Counted from the first letter of the stretch, positions 43,906 to 53,558 are shown. The stretch: DNA of 64,000 bases from Oscillospiraceae bacterium (GCA_017518255.1 JAFWVK010000050.1:22370-86369); one strand, 5' to 3'. The notes: generated from the sequence alone by a model not told the origin. Made by a program: numbers and translations.

Positions 43906-46476
43906 ATGCCGAAAAAAGCAAAAATTACCGAAGGTTTCATCCAGCATATCGAATCCATGGAGCAGCTTATGATGATTTATCGTAATTCCGCTCCGGAAAT
44001 GAAAATTGATCTCTATGAAGGTTTTCTCAATGATATGGAGGAAATGTCCAAGTCTTCCCAAAAGGTCGCCAAAGGACTGAAAAAGCTTCAGAATGACACA
44101 GACGGAAACCATGAGACCGATCTGGAAAAGCTGGACAAGGATACGGTAGATGCTGCGTTCAAATTCTGCAAGATTCTGAATAAAGAAGAGTTCATCCCGT
44201 ATATGATCAAGGGCGGTTTGTCGGTCGCCGAAGCCTTCCAGATCGGCAAGAAGCTGGACGAAATGTTCGGATTCGGAATGAGCAATATGTATCATGAGAT
44301 GGAGCGTACCTATCCCGATAAGCTCCGTGCAGAGCTCAGCGAGCCGGAAAAAAAGCAGCCGGAACCTGAAGATATAATCGGCGAAATGCCGGATGAGCCT
44401 GAAGATCTGTCTGAGGAAAAACAGGCGGCTTACCGAAAGATTGAAGAATCGGCAGCACAGCTTTTCAGCCAGTCCAAAAAAGACCGGCAGACAATCGACA
44501 GCTGGAACAATAAAAAGGAATTTCAGAATACGGAAGCTGTCAATAAATCCTTCAATGCTCTGAAATCCAAGATCAGCAGCATCAAAGATGCATTCGAGGA
44601 AAACGGCAGCGATACGATGCTGGAGTTTGATCTCAAGGGAAAAACCAAGGAGCTCTGTGATCTTCTCACAAATAAGAGTTCTAAAACGCCGTTCAATGCC
44701 CTTGATATAAAGAGAACGGGTATTGATATCGTACCTTATCTGGAATTTGCCGAAACGGCTGCCGAATCGCTGGGGCTGCAAAATTCTCTGAATAAAGTCC
44801 GCACCCTGAAAGAACGGCTTGCGCCCAAGAAAAAGAAAATCAAAGAAGCACCCCAGAAGACAGAAGACATCAGGATTGAAAATCCGAAAAAGGAAGAGCC
44901 GAAAGCCGGTAACATTGCAGCTGAAAATGTAATAAAGGAAGAGCCGAAAGCTGCGGAAAAGAAAGAGGAAAAGGATTATCCGGGCCTCAGTCAGGCTGAC
45001 GCAGCAGCACTGGAAGCTGCGCTGAAAAAAATCCGGAGCGCCTGCTTCAAAAATTACAGCCGGCTGAACGCGAAACAAAAACACAAACTGGACATAAATT
45101 TCCTCGGAACAGTACAGTCAAGGCTGAAATACAGCTATGAACAGGACCCGCTGAAAGCAAAGGCTGCCTCTGAGAATTTCTGTCAGCTTATTGCAGATGA
45201 CCGGCTGACAGGCGATATGGAGAAGCTCGGCATCAATACAGCATTACTTCTCGACTGGCAGCAGAAGCTCAGCGATGCCTACGGTCTGAACTATGTCCGA
45301 AAGGACAGAGAGCCGGAAAAGGTAATTCTGGAGATTCAGAACGAACAACCGAAAGCAAAAAAGATTCCGGCCGAGCAACCGAAAGAAGAAAAGATTCCTG
45401 CCGAACAGCCGAAAGAAGAAAACATCCCGGCTGAGCAGCCGAAAGAAGAAAAGATTCCTGCCGAACAGCCGAAAGAAGAAAAGATTCCTGCCGAGCAGCA
45501 GGAACCGAAGCAGGAGGCTGTCAATCAGGCAAATGACGCTGCGGATAATCAGGAAGTCCTTCTGAATGATGCACCGCCGGAACTGAACCTCAAGGATATG
45601 GAACGCCGGCTCAAAAGCAAGAGCTTCGGCATCATCGGTTCGTCCTTTGAACACGGCGAACTTCTCACTGCTTTCAAGGCATATAAGCAGAGCCGGAATG
45701 TCATTGACAATAACGAAGAGGAAAGCCGGCAGAAGCTCAAAGAACTGCTCACACGGGCTGAAAATTACGTTGTCGAGAAACGCGGCAGCAAATGGAAAGG
45801 CGACGAAAACTGGAGACCTGACAGCACTGCCGGAAAAATCCGCTTTGAGGCAGCATTGGAAATCATCCAATATGCGAGAAAGAAACTCGGCATGAGCGAG
45901 TTTGACAAGGCTGCACACGACAATATCCGTCTCTTCAAGGACAGTCACAAGGATGCTTTCTATTTCAAGGATTTTCATACCGGTGAATACAATCAGTACA
46001 AAAATGCGGAAGCCGAACTGCTTCGCGGCGGAAATCCGTACAATACAGAAAAGCTGAATAAGATTTATCCCAAAACCAACAGCATCGCGGATAACCAGAT
46101 CCGCATTATGCAGACTCTCTCCGAGGGCAAGCCTGAGAATCAGAAAGACTTTGAAGACCAGAGAAAGTGCATTTCCGTCCTTATGAGTGCCATCATTGCC
46201 AGACACGCGCTCGGTCTCAAAAACAAGGTGACAGACTCTCAGATCACCAAAAAGGCACAGGAGATTCGCGACAGCAAGTCTTTCAAGGGTATGATAAACG
46301 GAATGAACAACTGGGAGAAACTTGTGAAGATGAGTACCAAAGCGCTTCAGGGCAAGGGCTCGGAGCTGGTAATCAGCTACGCTAAAATCCACAAAATGGT
46401 TCTTGAGCAGACAAGACCGAGTAAAAGGAATGAGAAAAACAATCCGGTCAGGCAGCATGATCCGGAGAAAAAGTAA
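43906..46476 (+). CDS. Large Lys/Glu-rich cytoplasmic protein, unknown family
   Basis: The 856-residue protein has no signal peptide, membrane segment or motif I recognise. It is mostly helical and charged. Residues 1-150 and 150-310 look like separate helical domains. A Lys/Glu/Pro linker (about 310-350) leads to another helical domain (about 355-465), then a 10-residue repeat region IPAEQPKEEK (about 486-530), then a helical C-terminal domain of about 300 residues (SFGIIGSSFEHGELLTAFKA). AAAGGAGG precedes the ATG. It stands alone between a two-component cassette and a surface-protein gene. The modular layout suggests a scaffold or a translocated or structural protein, which is speculation. 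Confidence 0.7.
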   Translation: MPKKAKITEGFIQHIESMEQLMMIYRNSAPEMKIDLYEGFLNDMEEMSKSSQKVAKGLKKLQNDTDGNHETDLEKLDKDTVDAAFKFCKILNKEEFIPYMIKGGLSVAEAFQIGKKLDEMFGFGMSNMYHEMERTYPDKLRAELSEPEKKQPEPEDIIGEMPDEPEDLSEEKQAAYRKIEESAAQLFSQSKKDRQTIDSWNNKKEFQNTEAVNKSFNALKSKISSIKDAFEENGSDTMLEFDLKGKTKELCDLLTNKSSKTPFNALDIKRTGIDIVPYLEFAETAAESLGLQNSLNKVRTLKERLAPKKKKIKEAPQKTEDIRIENPKKEEPKAGNIAAENVIKEEPKAAEKKEEKDYPGLSQADAAALEAALKKIRSACFKNYSRLNAKQKHKLDINFLGTVQSRLKYSYEQDPLKAKAASENFCQLIADDRLTGDMEKLGINTALLLDWQQKLSDAYGLNYVRKDREPEKVILEIQNEQPKAKKIPAEQPKEEKIPAEQPKEENIPAEQPKEEKIPAEQPKEEKIPAEQQEPKQEAVNQANDAADNQEVLLNDAPPELNLKDMERRLKSKSFGIIGSSFEHGELLTAFKAYKQSRNVIDNNEEESRQKLKELLTRAENYVVEKRGSKWKGDENWRPDSTAGKIRFEAALEIIQYARKKLGMSEFDKAAHDNIRLFKDSHKDAFYFKDFHTGEYNQYKNAEAELLRGGNPYNTEKLNKIYPKTNSIADNQIRIMQTLSEGKPENQKDFEDQRKCISVLMSAIIARHALGLKNKVTDSQITKKAQEIRDSKSFKGMINGMNNWEKLVKMSTKALQGKGSELVISYAKIHKMVLEQTRPSKRNEKNNPVRQHDPEKK
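45361..45498 (+). repeat. 30-bp tandem repeat, four units and a partial
   Basis: In-frame units encode KIPAEQPKEE; the third has AACATCCCG for AAGATTCCT. The arrangement is like the 36-bp Pro-rich repeat at 16950, but the sequence is unrelated. Confidence 0.85.
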
Positions 46477-46516
46477 GTCTGTCCATGCAGAAAATGAACC
46501 GTTGAATCAGAACTAT

Positions 46517-46544
46517 GCCCGCGCAGGAGTTTTCCCGCGCGGGC
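46517..46544. terminator. GC-rich hairpin between convergent genes
   Basis: GCCCGCGC and GCGCGGGC form a perfect 8-bp stem with a 12-base loop. There is no clear U tract on either strand. Confidence 0.5.
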
Positions 46545-46577
46545 ACAAATTATGTATGGAGAGCTTGTTGTTCCGTT

Positions 46578-48047
46578 TCAGCGGCGCTTCTTCTGTGCAA
46601 GGAATGCCGCACCTGCTGCGGTCAGCAGAACCGCAAGCGCCGCGCCGGTTCCGGCATCGCCGGTTTTCGGTGCATCCGCGGCGGTATTGTTTGTCTGATT
46701 GCTTGTGTTATTCGTATTGTTTGTGTTTTGATTGTTCTGGTTGTTGTCGGTGTTGTTCTGGTTGTTGTCAGTCTCGGAAACAGGTGTCATCACAATTTTA
46801 ACAAGTCCGGTTGTATTCGGTGAAACCGTTACGCTGGCTGCGGTATATCCTGCTTTTGTTGCGGAAACCGTTGTAAGGTTCTGAATTACAGCATTTAACT
46901 GTCCGTTTTCTCGCCATTCTTCTTTTAATCCTGCATAGTATTCATCATTCATTCCTTCCGGATTCAACGCATCAACCTCATCTTCACTGATAATATGAGT
47001 ACCGACAATAAAGGCATCCGGAGTAATCAGTGTTCCGTTTGTATCAACTGTAACTATTTTCACTTTTGTTTTCTCATAATCAAACACCTTTTCTGAAGAC
47101 CAGTCGCCGTATATTCTCCCGTTTGCACTGTTTTTATATGCACGAACCATGGCACTGATACTGGTAACAAAAGGATACTCATAGAGTCCATAGTCCTCTT
47201 CGTAATGCGTATCAGTTACGCTTTTCATATAATAATCCTCATAATTGTCATTGCTGATATCAGGATCCTCCTCTCCGACCCAGTGAACCAATACCTCATA
47301 GCCGTCTGCACCCGGAACTTCCTGCCAAGCAAAATCAACAGTTCCGCCGTCATACCAATCGGCTTCATATACCACAATACGATAATCCAGAGCATTTGCA
47401 TCCATAACAGGCGCACTCAGGCTCGGAGACTGAATTCTGCTTCTTTTCATGGCTTTGGAAACGGCTTCACCCCAATAAATATCAGCGTCAGCACCGATAA
47501 GCCCGCCCAAATATTCAGAGTTTCCGTCCAGAATTGTATCACGCTTTGCATACTCACCGGTGGGCTCTGTCTCGGATACCTTCATTTGTGTCAGCTGTGT
47601 ACCGTTGAGCTGATAGACCGTATATTCAAAAGATGCCGGTAAACCGTAACCGCCGGTTGATTCTGTAGCCAAGAACTGCCCGATTCCGTTGCAGCTGTCA
47701 ATTATATTTGCGAAAATCGTATCAGGATTTACTTTGACAACGGAGTGATTGGAATATGTATAAATATCGACTTCCAAAGTGTCCTTCGTTCCGATTACGC
47801 CGACAAACAATTCCGGTGTTCCGTTTCCGTCAACATCGTATAGATTATATACCAGTTTATTGTCCTGAAACTCTTCCTCATAATCATCAATATAACTTAT
47901 TGCTTTGTCAGAATACGGTTTCTCCCATTCCCAGCCGGTACCGAATGACCTTTCATCTTCATCTCTCAACGCCCCGACCGGAACCGCAGCCGAAGCAGCA
48001 CAGATACAGCATGCCGCTGCCGCTGCCGCAATATGTCTCATTTTCAT
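46578..48047 (-). CDS. Surface protein with sortase-type C-terminus
   Basis: The 489-residue protein has a signal peptide (MKMRHIAAAAAACCICAASA). An N-terminal domain carries YDVDGNGTPELFVGVIGTKD (about residue 60), a DxDxDG-like motif shared with the protein at 207-1340. A fibronectin type III-like module covers about 220-310 (VDFAWQEVPGADGYEVLVHW). An Asn/Thr/Gln-rich linker and a C-terminal sorting-like signal follow: APKTG, hydrophobic stretch (AALAVLLTAAGAAFLA), KKRR. APKTG departs from LPxTG in its first residue, so sortase recognition is uncertain. The start with GGAGGAAAG is preferred to upstream in-frame ATGs. Confidence 0.78.
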   Translation of the reverse strand: MKMRHIAAAAAACCICAASAAVPVGALRDEDERSFGTGWEWEKPYSDKAISYIDDYEEEFQDNKLVYNLYDVDGNGTPELFVGVIGTKDTLEVDIYTYSNHSVVKVNPDTIFANIIDSCNGIGQFLATESTGGYGLPASFEYTVYQLNGTQLTQMKVSETEPTGEYAKRDTILDGNSEYLGGLIGADADIYWGEAVSKAMKRSRIQSPSLSAPVMDANALDYRIVVYEADWYDGGTVDFAWQEVPGADGYEVLVHWVGEEDPDISNDNYEDYYMKSVTDTHYEEDYGLYEYPFVTSISAMVRAYKNSANGRIYGDWSSEKVFDYEKTKVKIVTVDTNGTLITPDAFIVGTHIISEDEVDALNPEGMNDEYYAGLKEEWRENGQLNAVIQNLTTVSATKAGYTAASVTVSPNTTGLVKIVMTPVSETDNNQNNTDNNQNNQNTNNTNNTSNQTNNTAADAPKTGDAGTGAALAVLLTAAGAAFLAQKKRR

Positions 48048-48074
48048 GATTCTTTCCTCCGTTTTCATATTTTT

Positions 48075-48145
48075 AGTACTTATATGTACTAACAATCGCA
48101 TTATAGCACAGAATTATGGTAAAGTCAATAGTACCGAACAGTACT
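48075..48145. promoter_or_regulatory. Promoter flanked by twin AGTAC-N6-GTACT operators
   Basis: AGTAC-N6-GTACT occurs at 48075-48090 and again at 48130-48145. Between them, on the minus strand, TTGACT (48123-48128), 17 bases, TATAAT (48100-48105) drives the surface-protein gene. The divergent XRE protein is the obvious candidate binder. Confidence 0.75.
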
Positions 48146-48188
48146 ATTGCAAATTCGGCAAACAAACCAAAAACGGAGGGCAATATTT

Positions 48189-48407
48189 GTGTATTTTCAA
48201 AGACTGCGCGACCTGCGGGAGGACAGAGACATGAATCAGACGCAGATTGCAGCACTTCTGCATACCAGTCAGACCGTTTATTCGCGGTATGAACGCGGCT
48301 ATCAGACAATTCCCGTCGAGCATCTGCTGATTCTCGCAGATTTTTACGGCGTATCGGTTGACTATATTCTCGGCAGAACCAATATCACACACACAGCAAA
48401 AACGTAA
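48189..48407 (+). CDS. XRE-family repressor, 72 residues
   Basis: A single helix-turn-helix domain (MNQTQIAALLHTSQTVYSRY, ERGYQTIPVEHLLILADFYG) fills the protein. The start is GTG with GGAGGG 8 bases upstream; the longer frame beginning at 48147 overlaps the operator and lacks a ribosome binding site. It is divergent from the surface-protein gene and probably represses both through the twin palindromes. Confidence 0.82.
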   Translation: MYFQRLRDLREDRDMNQTQIAALLHTSQTVYSRYERGYQTIPVEHLLILADFYGVSVDYILGRTNITHTAKT

Positions 48408-48437
48408 CGGGGAGGGAAACGCACGGTTTTCCTCCCC
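48408..48437. terminator. Terminator between convergent genes
   Basis: CGGGGAGGGAAAC and GTTTTCCTCCCCG pair (one G.U) around a 4-5 base loop. On the minus strand a TTTTT follows shortly after. Confidence 0.7.
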
Positions 48438-48445
48438 GCATCCGC

Positions 48446-49663
48446 TTAATGACATTTCCGGCACACAACCGTCATCCGCATTTCTCCCTCTGCTGTCTCC
48501 GCAAAGATATCTCCGCCCATTTCCGACATCAGCCGCGTGCAGATATAAAGCCCCAGACCGCTGCCCGGTTTGCTGCCCGCATTCGAGCCGCGCCAGAAGC
48601 TGTCAAAAATATGTGCGGTTTCCTCGTCGCGCAGCGTGCATCCGCTGTTGGCAACCGTAATCAGCCGGCAGTCCTCCTCATCGGAAAAACTGACGGCAAT
48701 GCGCTTGCCGTCGCCGTATTTCACCGCATTTTCCAAAATATTCTGCAAGACCTCCTCCAGACGGTCCGGATCACCGGAAAGCATACAGTCCGTATATTCC
48801 CCGACACAGAATTCCGTTCCCGTAACCGAGAGCTTGTCGGAATAATAAGCAGTAATCCGGCGCATCACATCGGAGAGATAAAAGTCCGTGTTTCTGACGT
48901 CAAAGCGCATGAAATCGTGATGCAGATTCCGGATAATCTCGCCGAGATACTGCTCGATTTCATCCGCTTTTGCATTGATATTCTCCGCCGCCTCCTGCTC
49001 CGTAAACAGCCCGCGAGAGAGCCCTTTGGTATAGAGCTTAATCGCGGCAAGCGGCGTTTTGATGTCATGAGAGAGGGAGAGCAGCATTGTCTTTTCCTGC
49101 TTCGCACGCTCCAGTTCATCCATTCTGGTCCGCTCCAGCTTTCCGCGCAGCATGTCAAGTCCCCAGACCATTTTCCCGAACATGCGGTTTCTGTTTTCCT
49201 TAAGCGGCTCGGAGAGATTGCCCTTCGCAAGCTCATACGGCACATCTCCAAGCTTTGTGAACTGCTTTAAGATATTCTGCCTGACCCAGATCAGAACGCC
49301 CATAATCAACACCAGCAGCACCAGCAAAACGGCATCGGCTGCAATCACTGTTTTCAAAGGCACACGTTCGCCCTCTTCCGTATAGCCGATCCGGTAAAGC
49401 GTTCCGCCGATCTCCCGGATCAGATATTCACCGTCCTCACGAAAAAAAGCTGCATCCCCGTCATAGGCGCGGATATCCGAAACAGCCGGGAAATCTTCTG
49501 CCGAGGGCGTTTCTCCGCGAAGAATCTGCTGTTCGATACGATTGGCGTCTACAAGATACTGACGCCCGCGTGAATGCGTCCGCAAAAGCAAAGCATCCGT
49601 CACGGCAATGAGAATCAGAAACAGCAAGGGAACGGCAATCAGCAGCCTGTTAAAGTGCCTCAT
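48446..49663 (-). CDS. Sensor histidine kinase of FtsX-type operon
   Basis: The 405-residue kinase has two membrane helices (about residues 8-28 and 108-128) enclosing an extracytoplasmic segment of about 80 residues, a HAMP-like linker, H-box (LSLSHDIKTPLAAIKLYTKG), N-box (LQNILENAVKYGDGKRIAVS) and G-box (PGSGLGLYICTRLMSEMGGD). It is the last gene of the FtsX permease, ATPase, regulator, kinase operon, 2 bases after the regulator. Confidence 0.88.
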   Translation of the reverse strand: MRHFNRLLIAVPLLFLILIAVTDALLLRTHSRGRQYLVDANRIEQQILRGETPSAEDFPAVSDIRAYDGDAAFFREDGEYLIREIGGTLYRIGYTEEGERVPLKTVIAADAVLLVLLVLIMGVLIWVRQNILKQFTKLGDVPYELAKGNLSEPLKENRNRMFGKMVWGLDMLRGKLERTRMDELERAKQEKTMLLSLSHDIKTPLAAIKLYTKGLSRGLFTEQEAAENINAKADEIEQYLGEIIRNLHHDFMRFDVRNTDFYLSDVMRRITAYYSDKLSVTGTEFCVGEYTDCMLSGDPDRLEEVLQNILENAVKYGDGKRIAVSFSDEEDCRLITVANSGCTLRDEETAHIFDSFWRGSNAGSKPGSGLGLYICTRLMSEMGGDIFAETAEGEMRMTVVCRKCH

Positions 49664-49665
49664 AT

Positions 49666-50331
49666 TCAGCCCTCCCAGCGGTAGCCCTTGCCCCAGACCG
49701 TCAGGATTCGCTTGGGATTCTTCGGGTCATCCTCAATCTTCTGGCGCAGCCACTGAATATGAACCGTGAGTGTCTGCAGCTCCGATTCACTGTCTGCACC
49801 CCACACTCTGCCGAACAGCATATTTTTCGTCAGCGTCTGCCCTTTGTTGGCGACCAGCAGATGCAGCAGTTCAAATTCCTTTGCGGTCATTTGCAGCGGC
49901 TTTCCCGCTTTCGTCGCCGTACCGTGCGAAAGATCGAGCGTCAGGTCGCCGTCCGTCAGCACATCAATGGCAAGACGGCGTTTGAAGATGCCCCTGATCT
50001 TGGCGAGCAGAATGTCAATATCATAGGGCTTCTCGATATAATCATCCGCACCGAGGACAATTCCGCTGAGCTTATCCTCCTTGTCGCAGCGTGCAGTGAG
50101 AATAATGATGGGCGTATTCTCCTGATCCCGGATGCGCTTGCATACGCTGAAACCGTCCATACCGGGTAAATTGATATCCAGCAGGACAAGCCTTGCCCCG
50201 TATTTCTCATACAGGGACAAGGCTTTTTCACCGTCTTCGGCAGTGCTCACAACATACCCCTCTGCACGCAGAAATGTACAGAGCAGCTTGGAAAGTTCCT
50301 GATTATCTTCAACGATCAGAATATCTACCAT
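49666..50331 (-). CDS. OmpR-family response regulator of FtsX-type operon
   Basis: The 221-residue protein has a receiver (ILIVEDNQELSKLLCTFLRA; Asp in LVLLDINLPGMDGFSV; Lys in DDYIEKPYDIDILLAKI) and a winged-helix domain ending KRILTVWGKGYRWEG. It resembles regulators of peptide-antibiotic resistance operons. It sits between the ATPase and kinase genes. Confidence 0.9.
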   Translation of the reverse strand: MVDILIVEDNQELSKLLCTFLRAEGYVVSTAEDGEKALSLYEKYGARLVLLDINLPGMDGFSVCKRIRDQENTPIIILTARCDKEDKLSGIVLGADDYIEKPYDIDILLAKIRGIFKRRLAIDVLTDGDLTLDLSHGTATKAGKPLQMTAKEFELLHLLVANKGQTLTKNMLFGRVWGADSESELQTLTVHIQWLRQKIEDDPKNPKRILTVWGKGYRWEG

Positions 50332-50353
50332 GTTGTCCTCCTTGCGGGCTGTT

Positions 50354-51118
50354 TTACCAGCCCATTTCCAGAAGCCAGTTATTCAGTCCGCGTTCTCTGT
50401 CGCGCAGCGGCAGCTCCTTATTCATATTATACTCGCCTTTGATGTTTCCGTCAACTATATAAAGCACTCTTGTGCATCTTGCGGCAACTTTTGCATCATG
50501 TGTAACAAGCATAATCGTTGTTCCCTCCTCATTGAGACGGATCAGCTCATCCATAACCTCGCCGGAGGAGGTGCGGTTCAGCGCACCGGTCGGTTCGTCG
50601 GCAAAGATCATCTGCGGACGGTTCATCATGCTGCGGCAGATACACGCACGCTGAAGCTGTCCGCCGGAGACCTCGTTGATGTCGTTGTCGGCAATCTCAC
50701 TGATGCCAAGCTTTTTCATGAGTTCTCTTGCGCGGGACACAGTTTCTTTGCGGCTCTCTTTGATTTTGCCGGACTTGACCGCCGGGAGAATGATATTATC
50801 CAGCACCGAAAGATTCTTCATCATATACATCTGCTGGAAAATAAAGCCCATATCATTCAGGCGCATTTCCGCAAGGGTGCTGTCCTTCTGGCTGCCCATA
50901 TCCTTTCCGCAGAAGGTAACCTGACCGGCAGTCATTTTATCCATACCGGAAACCGTATAAAGCAGCGTGGATTTTCCGGAACCGGACGGTCCCATGACGG
51001 CAACCATCTCGCCTTCCTCAATTTTGAAGCTGACATTGCGCAGCACATTATTCTGGCGCTTGTTTACGATATAGGTCTTGCAGAGATCCTTTGTTTCCAA
51101 AATTACATTCTGATTCAT
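50354..51118 (-). CDS. ABC transporter ATPase, MacB/BceA type
   Basis: The 254-residue ATPase has Walker A GPSGSGKSTLLYTVSG, signature EVSGGQLQRACICRSMMN and Walker B MIFADEPTGALN. The LolD/MacB/BceA group works with FtsX-like permeases to expel or sense antimicrobial peptides. It follows the permease gene by 15 bases. Confidence 0.9.
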   Translation of the reverse strand: MNQNVILETKDLCKTYIVNKRQNNVLRNVSFKIEEGEMVAVMGPSGSGKSTLLYTVSGMDKMTAGQVTFCGKDMGSQKDSTLAEMRLNDMGFIFQQMYMMKNLSVLDNIILPAVKSGKIKESRKETVSRARELMKKLGISEIADNDINEVSGGQLQRACICRSMMNRPQMIFADEPTGALNRTSSGEVMDELIRLNEEGTTIMLVTHDAKVAARCTRVLYIVDGNIKGEYNMNKELPLRDRERGLNNWLLEMGW

Positions 51119-51133
51119 AATCCGCTCTCCTTC

Positions 51134-53500
51134 TTATTCAATATTGGCTGTATCCGCAGCTTTGATCTGTTTCATGCTGAGCGCCGTGCAGAATACGCTG
51201 AGTACGACCGACGCGAGAATCACAGCCGGCAGAATGAGGAATGCCTCCGTTTTGTTGAACGCATAGTCCGAGCCGCTGACGGCGCCCAGCGAAGCAAAGG
51301 TCGGGTCCATGATGAGTGCCGTGACCGGCATACTGAGCAGCAGCGCGATTACAACGGACACCGCCGCAATAATCAGGAACCGCAGAACGTGAATGCCGAT
51401 TACCGCGCTGTTCTTGAATCCCATCGCCTTCATCAGCGCAATTTCGCTCTTTTCCTTTGCGATGAACGACCGTTCCAGCAGAACGCTCATCATGGCAATA
51501 ATCATCAGCGTGACGATCAGCGTCAGATTCTTTGCACTGCCGGTCACGCCGGACATCTTGGTGCAGTCATCGACATAATCAGCCTTGTTAAACACCTTTT
51601 CCGTATTGAAGATTTCCCGCAGCTTTTCCACCCTGCTGTTGATGACGGCATCATTCGGGTGATCGTCGAAGTTGATCTGGAATGCCATTGTGAACATCAT
51701 CTCTCTGTCCGGCAGCCCGACAGATTCGTGGAATCTGCCGCATCTGCCTAGGTTCTGCATGGAATCAAAGATTGCAGTTACGATAAACGGCTTCTTTTCG
51801 CCGCAAACCGTGATATTGACGGTATCTCCGATCTTTGCGCCGCATTCCTCCGCCGTGATTGAAGCGAGCGCAACCTCATTTGCATTCTGCGGCGCTGTTC
51901 CCTTGTTGTAGAAATAATCTTGCGTTCCGGTATCGCAGCAGTAAGCAAATCTGCCGTTTGAAACCTTGCCGTTCAGTTCCGTAATCGTGTTATAGCAGCA
52001 CTCTGCGTACACTGTTCCGGGCATTCCGTTTTCAGCGAGCTTCTGTTCAATCTCCTCCTCTGCCTGCCGGAGTGTCTTGTTCCCGTTCTGGATATACAGC
52101 AGTTCCGAATTATTTTCCAGATACACATCGCTCTTTGTCACGGAAACCAGATTCATCAGTTTGTCGCTTGCGAGCGTCTCGCCGAGAATCGAGAGAATCA
52201 TAACCAGCAGCGTACAGAGCGTAAAAACAATCGTCAGCAGTGCAGTCTGCTTCGGGCTGCTGACCGTATCATTGATCGCAAGGAACCCGTTTGCACCGAT
52301 TCTGCTTTTGCCCAGATGCAGCAGGCTCTTCCTGCCGAAGCGTTCTCCTGTCTGACCGCTCCGCACCGCGTCAATCGGCGTCAGCTTTTTGATGCGTCCC
52401 GTGCAGCACCAGCAGAACAGCAGAATCAGCAGCACCACTCCCGCGCAGCACAGAATGCCGATCAGAACCGGATGATCATTTTCGAGCACCATGTTCCGGC
52501 TGACCGAGCGCAGCAGGAGTTTTCCGAACGGAATACCCGCAAAGAATCCGATTGCGCTGCCGGCAACGGATATTGCCAGATACTTCACAAGATACAGTCC
52601 GCGGATGGAACGGTTTTTCAGTCCGATTGCCTTCATAATGCCGATCTCCCGGAATTCCTCCGAGACAGTGAAACGAATCGTAAACGCGAGCATAACAAAG
52701 GCAATCACAATCAGGAAAATGCTGAGCGCCATGACAATTGCAGCAGCGTAAATCTCAAACAGGTAGGTCAGCTTCAGCGTTGAACGCGGAACATTGACCC
52801 GGCAGCCGCCGATACTGCTGATCATATCATTAACCGCATTGGTATCATCCGTTTCAATCAGGTAAATGCCGTGACGAAAGGTGCTGCGGATTCCGTCATT
52901 GCGATAAAACCGGTCATAATCCTCCGGATTGAGGATAAAGCGCGGACAGTCAACCATTTCCCGCCCGATGACCGCCTCCTTGCAGATGCCCTCAAATGTA
53001 AGCGTAAGCGTTTCTCCGCCCATTTCAACAGTAATTCTGTCGCCTTTTTTCAAATTGTTTTTATCCGCAACATATGCGGAAAGCCGGATCTTTCCGGGTT
53101 CTACAGCCGTAATCGGCTGATTGTCCTCGTCGAAGCTGCGGATACACATACGGTCTGCGGAAACAAGCACCGCCGTTCCGCCGATTCCGCTGAGAACCGT
53201 ACCGTTCTTCCGGATCATCTCATTGGTGCAGGTCAGAACATCCTCACGGACATAACTTTTGATTTTGTCATTCTGACTGAGCAGATCCCCGAACGGGGTT
53301 CCGCTGTCAGGCTCCCCCATGAGTGTCCAGTAATCCTTCATGCCGGACAGATCGAGAAAACGGTCAACACCGCCCATGACAGAAAGGATATTGTTGACGC
53401 TCGATGACAAGAACATTGCGGAGAGAATGACAAACAGCAGAATGATGCAGTTCATTGTCTTCTTCCGTTTCAGATCTCTTTTCAGAATATGCAGATACAT
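51134..53500 (-). CDS. FtsX-like ABC permease
   Basis: The 788-residue permease has one N-terminal helix (MNCIILLFVILSAMFLSSSV), a large extracytoplasmic domain, a first block of membrane helices at about residues 245-390 and a second FtsX block at the C-terminus (about 660-780, with LMKAMGFKNSAVIGIHVLRF). The two KAxGLKNR/KAMGFKN motifs are typical of duplicated FtsX domains. It is the first gene of the operon. I chose ATG 53500 because AAGGAG is well placed; an earlier in-frame start three codons upstream is less likely. Confidence 0.87.
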   Translation of the reverse strand: MYLHILKRDLKRKKTMNCIILLFVILSAMFLSSSVNNILSVMGGVDRFLDLSGMKDYWTLMGEPDSGTPFGDLLSQNDKIKSYVREDVLTCTNEMIRKNGTVLSGIGGTAVLVSADRMCIRSFDEDNQPITAVEPGKIRLSAYVADKNNLKKGDRITVEMGGETLTLTFEGICKEAVIGREMVDCPRFILNPEDYDRFYRNDGIRSTFRHGIYLIETDDTNAVNDMISSIGGCRVNVPRSTLKLTYLFEIYAAAIVMALSIFLIVIAFVMLAFTIRFTVSEEFREIGIMKAIGLKNRSIRGLYLVKYLAISVAGSAIGFFAGIPFGKLLLRSVSRNMVLENDHPVLIGILCCAGVVLLILLFCWCCTGRIKKLTPIDAVRSGQTGERFGRKSLLHLGKSRIGANGFLAINDTVSSPKQTALLTIVFTLCTLLVMILSILGETLASDKLMNLVSVTKSDVYLENNSELLYIQNGNKTLRQAEEEIEQKLAENGMPGTVYAECCYNTITELNGKVSNGRFAYCCDTGTQDYFYNKGTAPQNANEVALASITAEECGAKIGDTVNITVCGEKKPFIVTAIFDSMQNLGRCGRFHESVGLPDREMMFTMAFQINFDDHPNDAVINSRVEKLREIFNTEKVFNKADYVDDCTKMSGVTGSAKNLTLIVTLMIIAMMSVLLERSFIAKEKSEIALMKAMGFKNSAVIGIHVLRFLIIAAVSVVIALLLSMPVTALIMDPTFASLGAVSGSDYAFNKTEAFLILPAVILASVVLSVFCTALSMKQIKAADTANIE

Positions 53501-53531
53501 GGTTACCACTCCTTCCGTGCTTTCATTGTAG

Positions 53532-53558
53532 CAGAGAAGTTGTTAAATAAACATTAAA
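53532..53558 (-). promoter_or_regulatory. Possible regulator site, 11-base phased TTTAA repeat
   Basis: TTAAA occurs at 53543 and 53554 (11 bases apart) upstream of a TACAAT (-10-like) sequence before the FtsX operon. It has the same logic as the repeats at 34952 and 41127, but is weaker. Confidence 0.35.

Noticed and set aside
43831..46458. Long minus-strand frames opposite the 856-residue protein
   Set aside because: Phe/Leu/Arg-rich antisense of a Lys/Glu-rich gene; no start signals.
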